Assembly (NCBI GenBank): GCA_050299335.1
Contig: JBNKVT010000009.1
Span: 1-57,089, forward strand
DNA: 57,089 nucleotides
Direction: 5' to 3'
Origin: JBNKVT01 sp050299335
GTDB lineage: Bacteria; Pseudomonadota; Alphaproteobacteria; Rhodobacterales; Rhodobacteraceae
The translations under genes and the position numbers were made by a program. Below, piece by piece: positions 25,982 through 35,159 of the stretch. Numbering within the stretch: position 1 is the stretch's first letter; each line of letters begins with the position of its first letter. The notes below the pieces were generated by a model. The model worked only from the letters and a program-made list of their open reading frames with translations. It searched no databases and was not told the DNA's origin.

Positions 25982-27442
25982 TCAGATCTCCAGAATCTGC
26001 TGGATCATTTCATCGGCCGCCGAGATCACCCGAGCATTGGCCGCAAAGGCCTGTTCGACCAGCAAGAGGCGTTGCATCTCTTCGTCGGTGCGCACCCCCG
26101 TCGACTGGCTTTCATGGGCCACGAGATTATCCTGCACCGTCCGCGCCGTGGTCAGGTGGTCACCGGCATGGACCGCCTCGGTCGCCCGCTGCGAGGTCAG
26201 TTCGGCGGCAAAGCCCGACATTCCCATCGCCGTGGAGATTCCAAGACTGGCCGATGGCGTCCGCGGGCCGGTGGCGGCGTCCTTAAGCGCGTCAAGAAGG
26301 GTGGTCGAGCCGACATTGCCCTGCGCCGCGGCGTTTATCCCGTCGCGCAGTCGCCACAGATCGCCTCCCTGGCGCGGATCAACCGCAGCATTGACGCCGA
26401 TCCGGTAAGCCAGTCCCTGCTCGTTCGCCGGCAGATAGGCATTGCCGTTATCGGTGAACAGCCCTGCGTCGCCCGCGCCCAGCGTCGGGTCGACCGCCGG
26501 ATCCTGGAAACGCGAGATAATGTCGGCGGCAAAGGCATCGAGCTGCTGGTCATGGCCGGGCACGGTGATATCCCGCGTCTCGAAATGCGCCGCCAGAGAG
26601 CCGCCATCAAGCAGCCCCCCGCCCTCGCCCATGGTGATCTGGTTGCCGTTCACCGACAGTCCGGAAAGCGCGCCGTTGCCGACGGTCATATCCGGCGTGA
26701 TGATCCCCGACGGGGTGAATTCGAGGGTCGCGGCGCGACCGTCCAGCAGGGTCTGCCCCCCGGCCGAGTAGATTGCGATGGAATCGTCGTCCCGCCGCGC
26801 CGTCTTGATCGGGATGATCGACGATATCCGGTCGATGAGCCGCTTGCGCTGATCGAGCAGGCTGGCGACATCCTTGCCGGCACTGGTCCGCATCTGGATT
26901 TCGCGATTGAGGCTGCCGATCTGCTGCAGGGCCGAATTGACCTCGCCGACCTCGCGCTGGATCGCGGCATCGGCGTCCATGCGGATGCGACGGTTTTCGG
27001 TCGAGATCTGGTTCATCGTCCGGGTCACGGTGACCGCAGCATCGACCACATCGCGCTGCAATGAAGAAGAGGAGGGATCTGTCGCGGCGGCGGCCAGGGC
27101 GGTCTCGAAGCGCGCGACCTGCTGGGCCAGCGCGTTGGGACTGCCCGGGTTGCCGAGCTGGTCGGCCAGCCGTGTCTGCGCCGTCGTTCGCACCTGGGCT
27201 TCCCCAGCCGCGGCATCGGCGAGGCGGCGGCTGGCCGTGGTCACCGGATCTTCCACGATCCGAACCGCCGAGACGGTCACGCCAAGCCCGTTGCCGTTCA
27301 CCACGTTCGACGAGAGATCCATGATCTGGCGGGAATAGCCGGGGGTCAAGGCATTGGCCACGTTGTTCGAAATGAGTTCCGCCTGGCGCGTCGTCGCGTT
27401 CAGGCCAGACAGGGCATTGTTAAGTGCGCTGGTTATACTCAT
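25982..27442 (-). CDS. flgK: Flagellar hook-associated protein FlgK
   Basis: The 486-residue product is the first hook-filament junction protein. Its N-terminus SITSALNNALSGLNATTRQAE with ISNNVANALTPGYSRQ is the canonical rod/hook-family motif, and its C-terminus ends with VEQAFAANARVISAADEMIQQILEI. It is slightly short for FlgK, as in other Rhodobacterales. It lies 42 bp downstream of flgE. Confidence 0.95.
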   Translation of the reverse strand: MSITSALNNALSGLNATTRQAELISNNVANALTPGYSRQIMDLSSNVVNGNGLGVTVSAVRIVEDPVTTASRRLADAAAGEAQVRTTAQTRLADQLGNPGSPNALAQQVARFETALAAAATDPSSSSLQRDVVDAAVTVTRTMNQISTENRRIRMDADAAIQREVGEVNSALQQIGSLNREIQMRTSAGKDVASLLDQRKRLIDRISSIIPIKTARRDDDSIAIYSAGGQTLLDGRAATLEFTPSGIITPDMTVGNGALSGLSVNGNQITMGEGGGLLDGGSLAAHFETRDITVPGHDQQLDAFAADIISRFQDPAVDPTLGAGDAGLFTDNGNAYLPANEQGLAYRIGVNAAVDPRQGGDLWRLRDGINAAAQGNVGSTTLLDALKDAATGPRTPSASLGISTAMGMSGFAAELTSQRATEAVHAGDHLTTARTVQDNLVAHESQSTGVRTDEEMQRLLLVEQAFAANARVISAADEMIQQILEI

Positions 27443-27484
27443 GGTTCACCTCTCATGCGCAGCGCGCTGCGCGGTCACTCCCGC

Positions 27485-28789
27485 TTACCTTTTGATATTG
27501 GTGGTTTCTTGAAGCATCTCGTCCACTGTCTGGATGATCTTCGCATTCGACGAGTAGGCCCGCTGGGTCTGGATCAACTGGGTCAGTTCGGCGGCGATAT
27601 CGGTCGTCGATTCCTCCAGCGCATAGCCCAGAGTCGGTCCCGTCGGCCCGTCACCGGCATCCCACAGATAAAGCGGCCCGCTCGAGGCCGAGATCGCAAA
27701 GGCCTGGTTGTCGAGCGCGGTCAGCCCGTTCGGGTTCGGGACATCGGCGATCGGTACCTGATAGATCACGCGAGTAAACCCGCTGGAATAGCTGGCGATC
27801 ACGAAGCCGTTCTCGTCAATCTCCACTCCGGTCAGGTTGCCGACCGGAGAGCCGTTCTTGGTCACCCGAACCGGCGCAAATTCCGCTGAAAGCTGGGTCA
27901 GGTGACTGGACGAGCCGGGTTCACCGATGGAGACCTCGATATCGCCGCGTTCCGCCGTCACGGTCACCGCGCCGGTCAGGGCATCATAGGTTCCGGCCCC
28001 GGTGGGCGTCACCGACAGGACCGAGCCGCCACCGCCCGGCGAATCGTCGAAGACGATGGTGAATTCACCGATCACCGCCCCGCCGAGCGCGCTGTCGGTG
28101 ATTTCCAGGTCCCAGGTATTGGACTGGCCCGAGCCGGGGATCACCGGGGTGAAGGTCGAGGTCAGCGTGTGCGAGGCCCCGGTATTGTCGAAATATTCCA
28201 CCGACAGTTCCAGCGGCGTGCCGGGCTGTCCGGCCTGGGTCGCGGCGGCCGGAAGGTTGGCGCCCAAGCCGATTTCGGTCGTCGGGCTGGCGGCGAACTG
28301 GTTCTTGTTGACCACGATCGGTTCGAGCCCCGCGACACTGTCGCGCGGCTGCACCGGCACATTGCCGTCCGGATCGGCCGGCCAGCCCATCAGGACAAGG
28401 CCGCTCGACGTCCGGAGATAGCCGTTGCTGTCAGGATGAAACGAACCCGTCGAGACCAGTGACAGCGGCAGGTTCACATCGCCATTGTCCAGCGCCTGGA
28501 TATTCGTCACCGGCAGAAGGCCCCGCCCGCCGATGGCGATATCGGTGGGGTTCTCGGTCGACAGCAGCGAGCCCTGGGAATCCACCTGCCGGTAGGTCGT
28601 CGCCACGACGCCGCCTGCGGTATATTTCCCCTTGGGATTCCCGTTCAGCACGACCGAGGCGAAATCCGTCACCGCCCGGCGATAGCCGAAGGTCGAGGAA
28701 TTCGCGATATTGTCCGAGATCGTCGCAAGGCGCGTCGAATTCACATTCAGTCCGGCAACACCTGCGTTCAGCGAGGAAGAGATACTCAT
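27485..28789 (-). CDS. flgE: Flagellar hook protein FlgE
   Basis: The 434-residue hook subunit has the N-terminal motif SISSSLNAGVAGLNVNSTRL with ISDNIANSSTFGYRR and the C-terminal ALEESTTDIAAELTQLIQTQRAYSSNAKIIQTVDEM. I chose ATG 28789 from the family N-terminus; a TTG at 28801 closer to an AAGG site would add four residues. It lies downstream of motB on the same strand. Confidence 0.95.
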   Translation of the reverse strand: MSISSSLNAGVAGLNVNSTRLATISDNIANSSTFGYRRAVTDFASVVLNGNPKGKYTAGGVVATTYRQVDSQGSLLSTENPTDIAIGGRGLLPVTNIQALDNGDVNLPLSLVSTGSFHPDSNGYLRTSSGLVLMGWPADPDGNVPVQPRDSVAGLEPIVVNKNQFAASPTTEIGLGANLPAAATQAGQPGTPLELSVEYFDNTGASHTLTSTFTPVIPGSGQSNTWDLEITDSALGGAVIGEFTIVFDDSPGGGGSVLSVTPTGAGTYDALTGAVTVTAERGDIEVSIGEPGSSSHLTQLSAEFAPVRVTKNGSPVGNLTGVEIDENGFVIASYSSGFTRVIYQVPIADVPNPNGLTALDNQAFAISASSGPLYLWDAGDGPTGPTLGYALEESTTDIAAELTQLIQTQRAYSSNAKIIQTVDEMLQETTNIKR

Positions 28790-28874
28790 TCTGGGATCCA
28801 AAACCTTTTTTCAGTCGTGTGATTCCCGGCAGTATCCCTCCCAGTGTCTTAAGAAGCTTATAATGTTAAAATTA

Positions 28875-29708
28875 TCAGGAATTTTGATCTTTGTCGCTTC
28901 TCAGCAGGGTCACCTCCAGACGGCTGTTGCGGATATCGAGCGGGTCGTCTTCTGCCGGATACTTGTCGGCCTTGCCGGTGATCCGGGCGAAGCGCGCGTG
29001 CTGAACCCCGGCATCCACCAGGATCGCCCGCGCGGCCAGCGACCGGTCCGAGGACCGTTCCCAACCGTCATAGGACTGGTCCTTCAGCGGGTCGGCGGGC
29101 AGATGAGCCGCGATGGCCATGTCGTTGGTCACCCGGCCACTGACCCGGGCGATCATGCCGAGGATCTGGCGCAGGGTATCGGTGGGGGCGTCTGTTTCGG
29201 GATCAAAAAGCGGCGAATCGGGCAATTCGTAGACCTCGATCACCAACCCCTCATCGGTCAGCTTGGTGCGGACATGTTCCAACAGCGCGTCGGCGATGTC
29301 GCTTTCGCCGCTGAGGCTTTGCAGCGAGAACTCCACCTCTTCCAGCAGACGGTCCTGCTGGTCCACGGTGCCAGTCAATCCGCGCGCCTCGTCCTCGACA
29401 CTGGGGCGCTCCTTGGTCGCGCCGGTGCCGTTCTGGGGCAGGGTCATCTCTGCCAGCACGTTATCGCCGCCGAATGGCCCCTCACCGCCGCCCGAGGTGC
29501 GGTGCACCGGGATCGAAGGACTGAAATAGTCGGCCAGACCCTTGCGCTGTTCCTCGGTGGTGGCGTTCAGAAGCCACATCAGCAGGAAAAACGCCATCAT
29601 CGCGGTCACGAAATCGGCATAGGCCACCTTCCAGGCGCCACCATGGTGACCGCCGCCGCCGACGACTTTCTTCCTCTTGATAATGGTGACGTTTGCCTGA
29701 TCGCTCAT
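28875..29708 (-). CDS. motB: Flagellar motor stator protein MotB
   Basis: The 277-residue product has one N-terminal helix preceded by basic residues; the proton-carrying Asp is D32 in WKVAYADFVTAMMAFF. The C-terminal half is an OmpA-like peptidoglycan-binding domain (IEVYELPDSPLFD, SDRSLAARAILVDAG, NSRLEVTLLR). motA is not in the window. It begins the minus-strand block and is divergent from the fliM-like gene across about 137 bp, which should hold promoters for both. Confidence 0.93.
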   Translation of the reverse strand: MSDQANVTIIKRKKVVGGGGHHGGAWKVAYADFVTAMMAFFLLMWLLNATTEEQRKGLADYFSPSIPVHRTSGGGEGPFGGDNVLAEMTLPQNGTGATKERPSVEDEARGLTGTVDQQDRLLEEVEFSLQSLSGESDIADALLEHVRTKLTDEGLVIEVYELPDSPLFDPETDAPTDTLRQILGMIARVSGRVTNDMAIAAHLPADPLKDQSYDGWERSSDRSLAARAILVDAGVQHARFARITGKADKYPAEDDPLDIRNSRLEVTLLRSDKDQNS

Positions 29709-29845
29709 GGCATTCCCCTCTCTCTACCCGGGAAGCGTTCTGACAGCGAGGCGTTACGATGGGGTTACAGAGGGCAATCTCAAAAGCCGGGCAATTTAAT
29801 AAAGCTGCGCGGATCGGCGGGATTGTTAAGACATTGGCAACCGGA

Positions 29846-30862
29846 ATGCCCGACAGTGGCCACAACCCAAGCCTGACCGGAGTGCGCGTTCCCATGTCCG
29901 AAGCCATGTCCCAGATCCTTGAAAAGAAGGTCGGAAACCGCAGGGTCGGGCGCTCGCCACTGCCCGATATCGACCTGATCGGCGAGAATTTCGGCATCGT
30001 ACTGGAAGACAAGCTCAGGCCGCTACTGAAGACGATTGTCGGGTCCTTCGTGATGGATTGCGAGATCACCAAGCTCTCGGATGTGGTCGATGACATCCCG
30101 GTCCCGGCGATGCTGGGGATCGTCGGCGTGGACGGGACGGAAAACCTCGCGCTGATCAACATCAGCTCGGACCTGGTCTATCATGTGGTCGACATGCGGA
30201 TGGGTGGCGACGCGGCCTCGGCACCGATACCGACGACGCGCAGCTTTACCGGGATCGACGTGCAATTGTGCATGGATGTGTTCCAGGCGATTCTCAACAG
30301 TTTCACCAGGGCGATCGAGGACAGTCTCGGAGTACCGCTGAAGGAGAACCTGTCGATCCTCGGCTCGAAACAGGACATCAACACCGTGCGCGTGGCGCCG
30401 AAGACGGCGGATGTCCTGCTCCTGAAAGTCGCCCTCGATATCGGCGAGGCGGCACGCGGCGGCGAGTTCGACCTGGTGGTGCCCCTGGCGATCCTCGACA
30501 TCTTCAAGGCCTCGACCAGCGGCGTCGAGGACCTGCGACCGCCCTCGGCGAACGATCTGTGGCGCAAGCAGATGCGCATGTCGGCGGCTGCCTCACGGAT
30601 TGATCTGCACGCGGTGCTGCATACGCTGAAGCTGAGCCTGTCGCAGGTCAAGAATCTCGAAGTCGGCGATGTGCTGCCCCTGACGCCAACCTGCCTGCAA
30701 GAGACCGAACTCGTCATGGCGCTCGGCCACAAGGAGCAGACAACCATCGCCCAAGGGCGCATCGGCGGCTATGGCGAGAACAAGGTCATCAAGCTGGCCT
30801 CGCCATTGCCGGAACGCCTCCGCCAGTCTCTGGAAACCGCGATCGATCTGGAAGAAGAGTAA
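29846..30862 (+). CDS. fliM: Flagellar motor switch protein FliM
   Basis: The 338-residue C-ring protein has a middle CheC-like domain (DDIPVPAMLGIVGV; LALINISSDLVYHVVDMRMGG; TTRSFTGIDVQLCMDVFQAIL) and a C-terminal SpoA/FliN-like domain (LHTLKLSLSQVKNLEVGDVLPL; GRIGGYGENKVIKL). There is no clear ribosome site for ATG 29846; ATG 29894 with GGAG upstream is an alternative start. The sequence is the divergent Rhodobacterales type, and no obvious CheY-binding N-terminal peptide is visible. Confidence 0.87.
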   Translation: MPDSGHNPSLTGVRVPMSEAMSQILEKKVGNRRVGRSPLPDIDLIGENFGIVLEDKLRPLLKTIVGSFVMDCEITKLSDVVDDIPVPAMLGIVGVDGTENLALINISSDLVYHVVDMRMGGDAASAPIPTTRSFTGIDVQLCMDVFQAILNSFTRAIEDSLGVPLKENLSILGSKQDINTVRVAPKTADVLLLKVALDIGEAARGGEFDLVVPLAILDIFKASTSGVEDLRPPSANDLWRKQMRMSAAASRIDLHAVLHTLKLSLSQVKNLEVGDVLPLTPTCLQETELVMALGHKEQTTIAQGRIGGYGENKVIKLASPLPERLRQSLETAIDLEEE

Positions 30863-30928
30863 GCGGCACCCGACCCGGGCAACGCCGTGCCTGGCCCGGC
30901 GCAATCATCGATACCGGGAGCCCATTGT

Positions 30929-30946
30929 GTGCGTGATCTCACGCAC
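30929..30946. terminator. Palindrome between convergent fliM and frmA, likely bidirectional terminator
   Basis: The perfect inverted repeat GTGCGTGA-TC-TCACGCAC lies between the 3' ends of two convergent genes. A close relative (GTGCGTGA-AA-TCACGCAC) lies after sodB at 44094-44115, so this is a repeated hairpin type. There is no T-run. Confidence 0.6.
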
Positions 30947-30958
30947 CCCGCCATGCGG

Positions 30959-32071
30959 TCAGTATTCCACCACCGCGCGGATCGACTTGCCCTCATGCAT
31001 CAGATCGAAGCCCTTGTTGATCTCGTCCAGGGGCATCGTGTGGGTGATCATCGGATCGATCTCGATCTTCCCGTCCATATACCAGTCGACGATCCTGGGC
31101 ACATCCGTCCGCCCGCGCGCCCCGCCGAAGGCCGTCCCGCGCCAGGAGCGGCCGGTGACCAGCTGGAAGGGACGGGTCGAGATCTCGGCGCCCGCCGGGG
31201 CCACGCCGATGATGATCGATTCGCCCCAGCCCTTGTGGGCGCATTCAAGCGCCGTGCGCATGACCCCGACATTGCCGGTGGCATCGAATGTGTAATCCGC
31301 CCCGCCCTTGGTCAGGTTGACCAGATAGGCAACCAGATCGCCGTCCACCTCGGACGGGTTGACGAAATCGGTCATGCCGAAGCGTTCGGCCATCGGCTTC
31401 TTGCCGTCATTGAGATCGACGCCGACGATCTGGTCCGCCCCGGCCAGCCGGAGCCCTTGGATGACGTTCAGCCCGATACCGCCGAGCCCGAAGACCACGG
31501 CACGGCTGCCGATCTCGACCTTGGCGGTGTTGATGACCGCGCCGATGCCGGTGGTTACCCCGCAGCCGATATAGCAGACCTTGTCGAAGGGCGCGTCCTC
31601 GCGGATCTTCGCCAGGGCGATCTCGGGCAGCACGGTGTAGTTCGAGAATGTCGAGCAGCCCATATAGTGGAAGATCGGATCACCATCGAGGGTGGTGAAG
31701 CGCGAGGTGCCGTCGGGCATCAGGCCCTGCCCCTGGGTCGAGCGGATCGCCTGGCAGAGATTGGTCTTGGGGTTCAGGCAGTATTCGCATTCGCGGCATT
31801 CGGGCGTGTAGAGCGGAATGACATGGTCGCCCTTCTTCAACGAGGTGACCCCCGGGCCGACCTCGACCACCACGCCGGCACCCTCATGGCCGAGAATGGC
31901 CGGGAAGATGCCTTCGGGATCGGCCCCCGAGAGGGTGAATTCGTCGGTATGGCAAATGCCGGTGGCCTTGATCTCGACCATCACCTCGCCCTCGCGGGGG
32001 CCGCCGAGATTGACTTCGGTGATTTCGAGCGGTTTTCCGGCCTCGACGGCCAGCGCAGCACGTGTTTTCAT
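30959..32071 (-). CDS. frmA: S-(hydroxymethyl)glutathione dehydrogenase / class III alcohol dehydrogenase
   Basis: It oxidises the glutathione adduct of formaldehyde with NAD+ and can act in S-nitrosoglutathione breakdown. The 370-residue product has the catalytic zinc ligands in GICHTDEF and GHEGAG, the structural zinc Cys cluster CRECEYCLNPKTNLC, the Cys of YIGCGVTTGIGA, and the NAD loop GLGGIGLNV. The frmB/fghA partner is not adjacent. Confidence 0.97.
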   Translation of the reverse strand: MKTRAALAVEAGKPLEITEVNLGGPREGEVMVEIKATGICHTDEFTLSGADPEGIFPAILGHEGAGVVVEVGPGVTSLKKGDHVIPLYTPECRECEYCLNPKTNLCQAIRSTQGQGLMPDGTSRFTTLDGDPIFHYMGCSTFSNYTVLPEIALAKIREDAPFDKVCYIGCGVTTGIGAVINTAKVEIGSRAVVFGLGGIGLNVIQGLRLAGADQIVGVDLNDGKKPMAERFGMTDFVNPSEVDGDLVAYLVNLTKGGADYTFDATGNVGVMRTALECAHKGWGESIIIGVAPAGAEISTRPFQLVTGRSWRGTAFGGARGRTDVPRIVDWYMDGKIEIDPMITHTMPLDEINKGFDLMHEGKSIRAVVEY

Positions 32072-32617
32072 GATCTCTCCCCAGTTTCGAACAACCGTCC
32101 GACCGTTGTTCTTCGGTCCCTGTGAACTGATTTAGGTTTGTGCCGTTCCGGCGGGCGGACGTCAACTATAGGAAGGGGGGCAGGGTGAGGCTTGCGCGAC
32201 CTTAGTCGAAACGATCCGTGACCGAGTTCCGCCTGGTGGCTCCATTCAACGCCAGTTGCCGCAACCGTCCGCTCTTCGCCAGCCCGGCGCCTCGGCCTCG
32301 TGTTGCAGGATCGGATCGAGAATGATGATCTGCTGCCCGTCCGGCGCAACATGGGAAAGGGCAAGGTGGCGCGTCGGCTGGTAAACGATCTCGTAGGGAC
32401 ATTGGATGGCGAAGCCGGGGAAAAGGGCGGGTTCCTCTGCCCGGGCGGCGAGGGGGGAGATGAGGCAGAAAAGGCGCAACGGCCAACGGGACAGACTGTC
32501 TCATGGCGGGGGGGGTCTGACAAGGCCGTCCACCCATGTGGCCGAAAGGTGAAGGGCCGTGGCATTGTTTGAAACCCGGGATTGATCTACCTATGGGGCA
32601 GAAAGGGGAGAGACACC
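32072..32617. other. Sparse 546-bp region between frmA and the 32.6-kb gene
   Basis: It holds the frmA promoter side, one doubtful small ORF on the minus strand (32246-32479), and no RNA gene or strong repeat that I can see. Confidence 0.4.
32246..32479 (-). CDS. Doubtful small secreted protein, unknown
   Basis: The 77-codon frame looks protein-like in its middle part (FPGFAIQCPYEIVYQPTRHL, then LSHVAPDGQQIIILDP), with a hydrophobic stretch ending LAARAEEP that could be a signal peptide. The only nearby start is TTG without a ribosome site, and the end (GCGNWR) is abrupt, so it may be a degraded gene. I do not recognise the family. Confidence 0.35.
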   Translation of the reverse strand: MRLFCLISPLAARAEEPALFPGFAIQCPYEIVYQPTRHLALSHVAPDGQQIIILDPILQHEAEAPGWRRADGCGNWR

Positions 32618-33232
32618 ATGATCCGCGCGACCCTGCCCATGCTGTTGGCCCTGTCGGTACCGCTTCAGGCCGCGACATTCGACGATCCAGACTGGCCCTG
32701 CATCCAGGCCAAGGTGGCCGAATTGTCGATCGGCCAGATGTGGGCCGGGCCGGAAGTGACGGACGATATCCGCGAGCTTGCGCGAAGCTTGGAGATCCGG
32801 ACGGCGGCGGGGCCGCTGGTCGTGCGGCGGAACACTCTCGAAGCGGCCGAGGCGATGATCGCCGGGTTCGCGGCACGGCTGGGCGACGGGAAAGACCGGG
32901 CGGACAGGCTGACAGCGCTATTCGTCGCCGCCTTCACTCAGATCGGACAGGAGCGCAGCCAGATCATCGCCGGCATCGGGCGCTATGCGCGAAAGCAGAC
33001 CGGACTGTCGGAACTGATCGAGGAAAAGCGCCAGGAACTGGCACGACTGGAGGCCGCCCCCGAGGACGAGAAGAACTGGGACCGGATCGAGGAACTGCAG
33101 GACACGCTGACCTGGGACGAGCGCATCTACCGGGACCGGCAGCAGTCGCTGACCTATGTCTGCGAGACCCCGATTCTTCTCGAACAGAGGGCATTCGGCC
33201 TCGCCCGGGCGATCATGTCGCACCTGGACTAG
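32618..33232 (+). CDS. Secreted helical protein, conserved hypothetical
   Basis: The 204-residue product has a clear signal peptide (MIRATLPMLLALSVPLQAATF) and a mostly helical body with a charged coiled-coil segment (ELIEEKRQELARLEAAPEDE). A WPCIQAKV motif lies directly after the signal. AAAGGGGAGAG precedes ATG 32618; the longer frame from 32582 adds 12 unlikely residues. It is periplasmic by inference. No function is known to me. Confidence 0.7.
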   Translation: MIRATLPMLLALSVPLQAATFDDPDWPCIQAKVAELSIGQMWAGPEVTDDIRELARSLEIRTAAGPLVVRRNTLEAAEAMIAGFAARLGDGKDRADRLTALFVAAFTQIGQERSQIIAGIGRYARKQTGLSELIEEKRQELARLEAAPEDEKNWDRIEELQDTLTWDERIYRDRQQSLTYVCETPILLEQRAFGLARAIMSHLD

Positions 33233-33266
33233 CCCCGGCGCCTCCGGGTTGATCGCCGGGGCTTTT
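33231..33266 (+). terminator. Rho-independent terminator
   Basis: A ten-base perfect stem AGCCCCGGCG / CGCCGGGGCT with a 13-base loop is followed by TTTT. It begins inside the stop codon of the 32618-33232 gene. Confidence 0.85.
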
Positions 33267-33298
33267 CAACCCGGCGCGCAGGCACTAGCTTCGGGGCC

Positions 33299-33538
33299 AT
33301 GTTTACCATCGAGCATGATTTCGACGCGACTGTGATCACCCTCGTCGATGAGGGGGACGGGCCGCTGGGCGAGGATGTGACGATCACCGTTTTCGAGGAC
33401 GGGATCGCCATCGAGCAGCTGGACGCGCGGACGGACCGGGTGCAGAGGGTCTCGCTGACGCCGGGGCAGCTGTCGGACCTGAAGGCGGCGTTGAACCTGC
33501 CGGAGGGGACCTATCGCAGGAGCGGCGGGAAGGAGTAG
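33299..33538 (+). CDS. Small conserved hypothetical protein
   Basis: The 79-residue acidic protein (MFTIEHDFDATVITLVDEG; PLGEDVTITVFEDGIAIEQ; DLKAALNLPEGTYR) is of a type I believe to be conserved in Rhodobacterales. It has no signal or membrane segment. Its 3' end overlaps the convergent glycosyltransferase gene by 28 bp. Confidence 0.65.
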   Translation: MFTIEHDFDATVITLVDEGDGPLGEDVTITVFEDGIAIEQLDARTDRVQRVSLTPGQLSDLKAALNLPEGTYRRSGGKE

Positions 33539-34296
33539 TCGGACCGGTCGACAGCCTCCCATTCGCGGCGGTGGTTCTCGCGTTCGATTTCGATGACTTC
33601 GCGGATATCGGTGACCTTGGGGGCGCCGGGGATGCGCAGGTGTTGCAGGAAAATGTGGCTGTGAAAGATGGTTGGCAGGGCGTCCAGGGGTTCCCAGGCG
33701 TCGAGCATGGTCATGCGGCGGAGATTGAACTCGGGCGGCAGGACGTGAAAGCGGATATCGGAGGACCACAGGAGGTCCCGGAGTGACGGCTGGTCGCGGT
33801 CGAGGCCGGAGGCGCGGTAGGCGGCGGACCAGTCGGCGAAGAAGGCTTCGGTGCGAGGGGAGAGGGCGTAAAGGAGGACGCCCGAGTTGAGTTGCGGGAA
33901 GGCGTAGGGCGTGTCGATCCGCCAGCCGGTGCGGATGAGGTTGGAGGCGCGGCGGACGTCATGGGCAAGCGCCAGGTCGAAGCGGTCGAGGAGGGTGAAG
34001 AGGTTGTCCAGCGGGCGGACCACGCGGGTGTCACAGTCGAGGAAGAGGGTGCGGGCGAAGCGGGTGCGGGGGAGGCAGTCGAGCTTGGACCGGAGATGGG
34101 GATTGGTGATTTCGTGGATTTGGGTGAATAGGCCGGGAGGGACGGCGTCTGGGAGGTCGGTGAAGAGGTCATTCTCGAGGCCGGGATTGGTCTCGGCAAC
34201 GCTGGCGGCGGCATCCAGCGCCAGGTCGAGATACTCGGGGCCGGTGGCGACGAAGATCACGCCGGTCGAGGCAGAGGGTGGGCCGGGATCGGGCAT
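33511..34296 (-). CDS. Putative glycosyltransferase (GT-A fold, DxD motif)
   Basis: The 261-residue protein has GVIFVATGPEYLDLALDAAASV at the N-terminus, the nucleotide-sugar/metal motif TLFLDCDTRV (DxD) near residue 98, and LNSGVLLYA, features of nucleotide-diphospho-sugar transferases. AGGAG precedes ATG 34296; the longer frame upstream lacks family similarity. Acceptor and sugar are unknown, and no polysaccharide cluster surrounds it. Confidence 0.7.
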   Translation of the reverse strand: MPDPGPPSASTGVIFVATGPEYLDLALDAAASVAETNPGLENDLFTDLPDAVPPGLFTQIHEITNPHLRSKLDCLPRTRFARTLFLDCDTRVVRPLDNLFTLLDRFDLALAHDVRRASNLIRTGWRIDTPYAFPQLNSGVLLYALSPRTEAFFADWSAAYRASGLDRDQPSLRDLLWSSDIRFHVLPPEFNLRRMTMLDAWEPLDALPTIFHSHIFLQHLRIPGAPKVTDIREVIEIERENHRREWEAVDRSDYSFPPLLR

Positions 34297-34541
34297 GGTC
34301 AAAGGCTCCTGTTCGCGGATCAGATTAGGGCAAACCCGGCCTTGATGGAATCGCGCAGATACCCTCTCCAACGCCCTTTTTTCCGGGAAAGACGGAAGTT
34401 GTGCGCCAGCCCCGACACGGGAACTACCATCGACGGACAGAGCCTTTCCTGTGACGTATCGGTTTGAGCGGAAAGGGTTGAAACCTTGGCTTTTCCTCTG
34501 GGGCCGATTGCGCTATATTGCACTGCAAAACGAGGTGCCTC

Positions 34542-35159
34542 ATGGGACAGATTCTCACATTCGCCCAGCAGAAGGGCGGGGCAGGGAAGACCACGATCCT
34601 GGCGCATCTTGCGCATGCCTGGTGCACCGCAAAGAAATCGGTGGCCCTTTTCGACCTTGACCCGCAAGGCTCGCTGACAGAATGGGCCAAACGATCGGAA
34701 ATACCGTTCAACCTATTGGAAAGTCGCGATTATCGAGCCGGGCGCGATCTGAACGAGGCAGCCGGAGCCCATGATTTCGTGCTCGTGGACTGTCCCGGCT
34801 CGGCTACCTCGCTGCTGGAAGCGGCGCTGCGTGAAAGCGATCTGGTCGTCGTGCCATGCCAGCCCTCGGCGCTGGATGTCTGGGCCACAGGGCCGCTTCT
34901 GGACATGGCCCGGCGCGAGAAGGCGACGGCGCGGATCGTGCTCAACCGGGTGCCGCCGCGGGGCGTCTTCGCGGATGCACAAATCGCGCTGGACGATCTG
35001 GGCGAGACGGTGCTGAAGGCGCGGCTGGGCAATCGGGTGGCCTTTGTCAACGGCATGGCGCACGGTACGACGGCGCTGGGACTGGCGCGGAACTCGAAGG
35101 CGATCGCGGAAATCAACGCGCTTCGCAAGGAGCTGGAACGGGTGTTGAAACGGCTTTAG
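34542..35159 (+). CDS. Orphan ParA/MinD-type ATPase
   Basis: The 205-residue product has the deviant Walker A KGGAGKTT at about residue 11, Walker A' FDLDPQGS, and Walker B VLVDCPGSA. It is short and lacks the N-terminal HTH of chromosomal ParA, and no parB or parS is nearby, so it is more likely a cargo-positioning ATPase (of the PpfA or McdA kind) than a chromosome partitioner. GAGGTG precedes ATG 34542. It overlaps the convergent lipoprotein gene by four bases. Confidence 0.85.
   Translation: MGQILTFAQQKGGAGKTTILAHLAHAWCTAKKSVALFDLDPQGSLTEWAKRSEIPFNLLESRDYRAGRDLNEAAGAHDFVLVDCPGSATSLLEAALRESDLVVVPCQPSALDVWATGPLLDMARREKATARIVLNRVPPRGVFADAQIALDDLGETVLKARLGNRVAFVNGMAHGTTALGLARNSKAIAEINALRKELERVLKRL

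Noticed and set aside
32300..32572. A 90-codon plus-strand ORF
   Set aside because: Gly/Lys/Arg-rich with no start site; opposite a better but still doubtful minus-strand frame.
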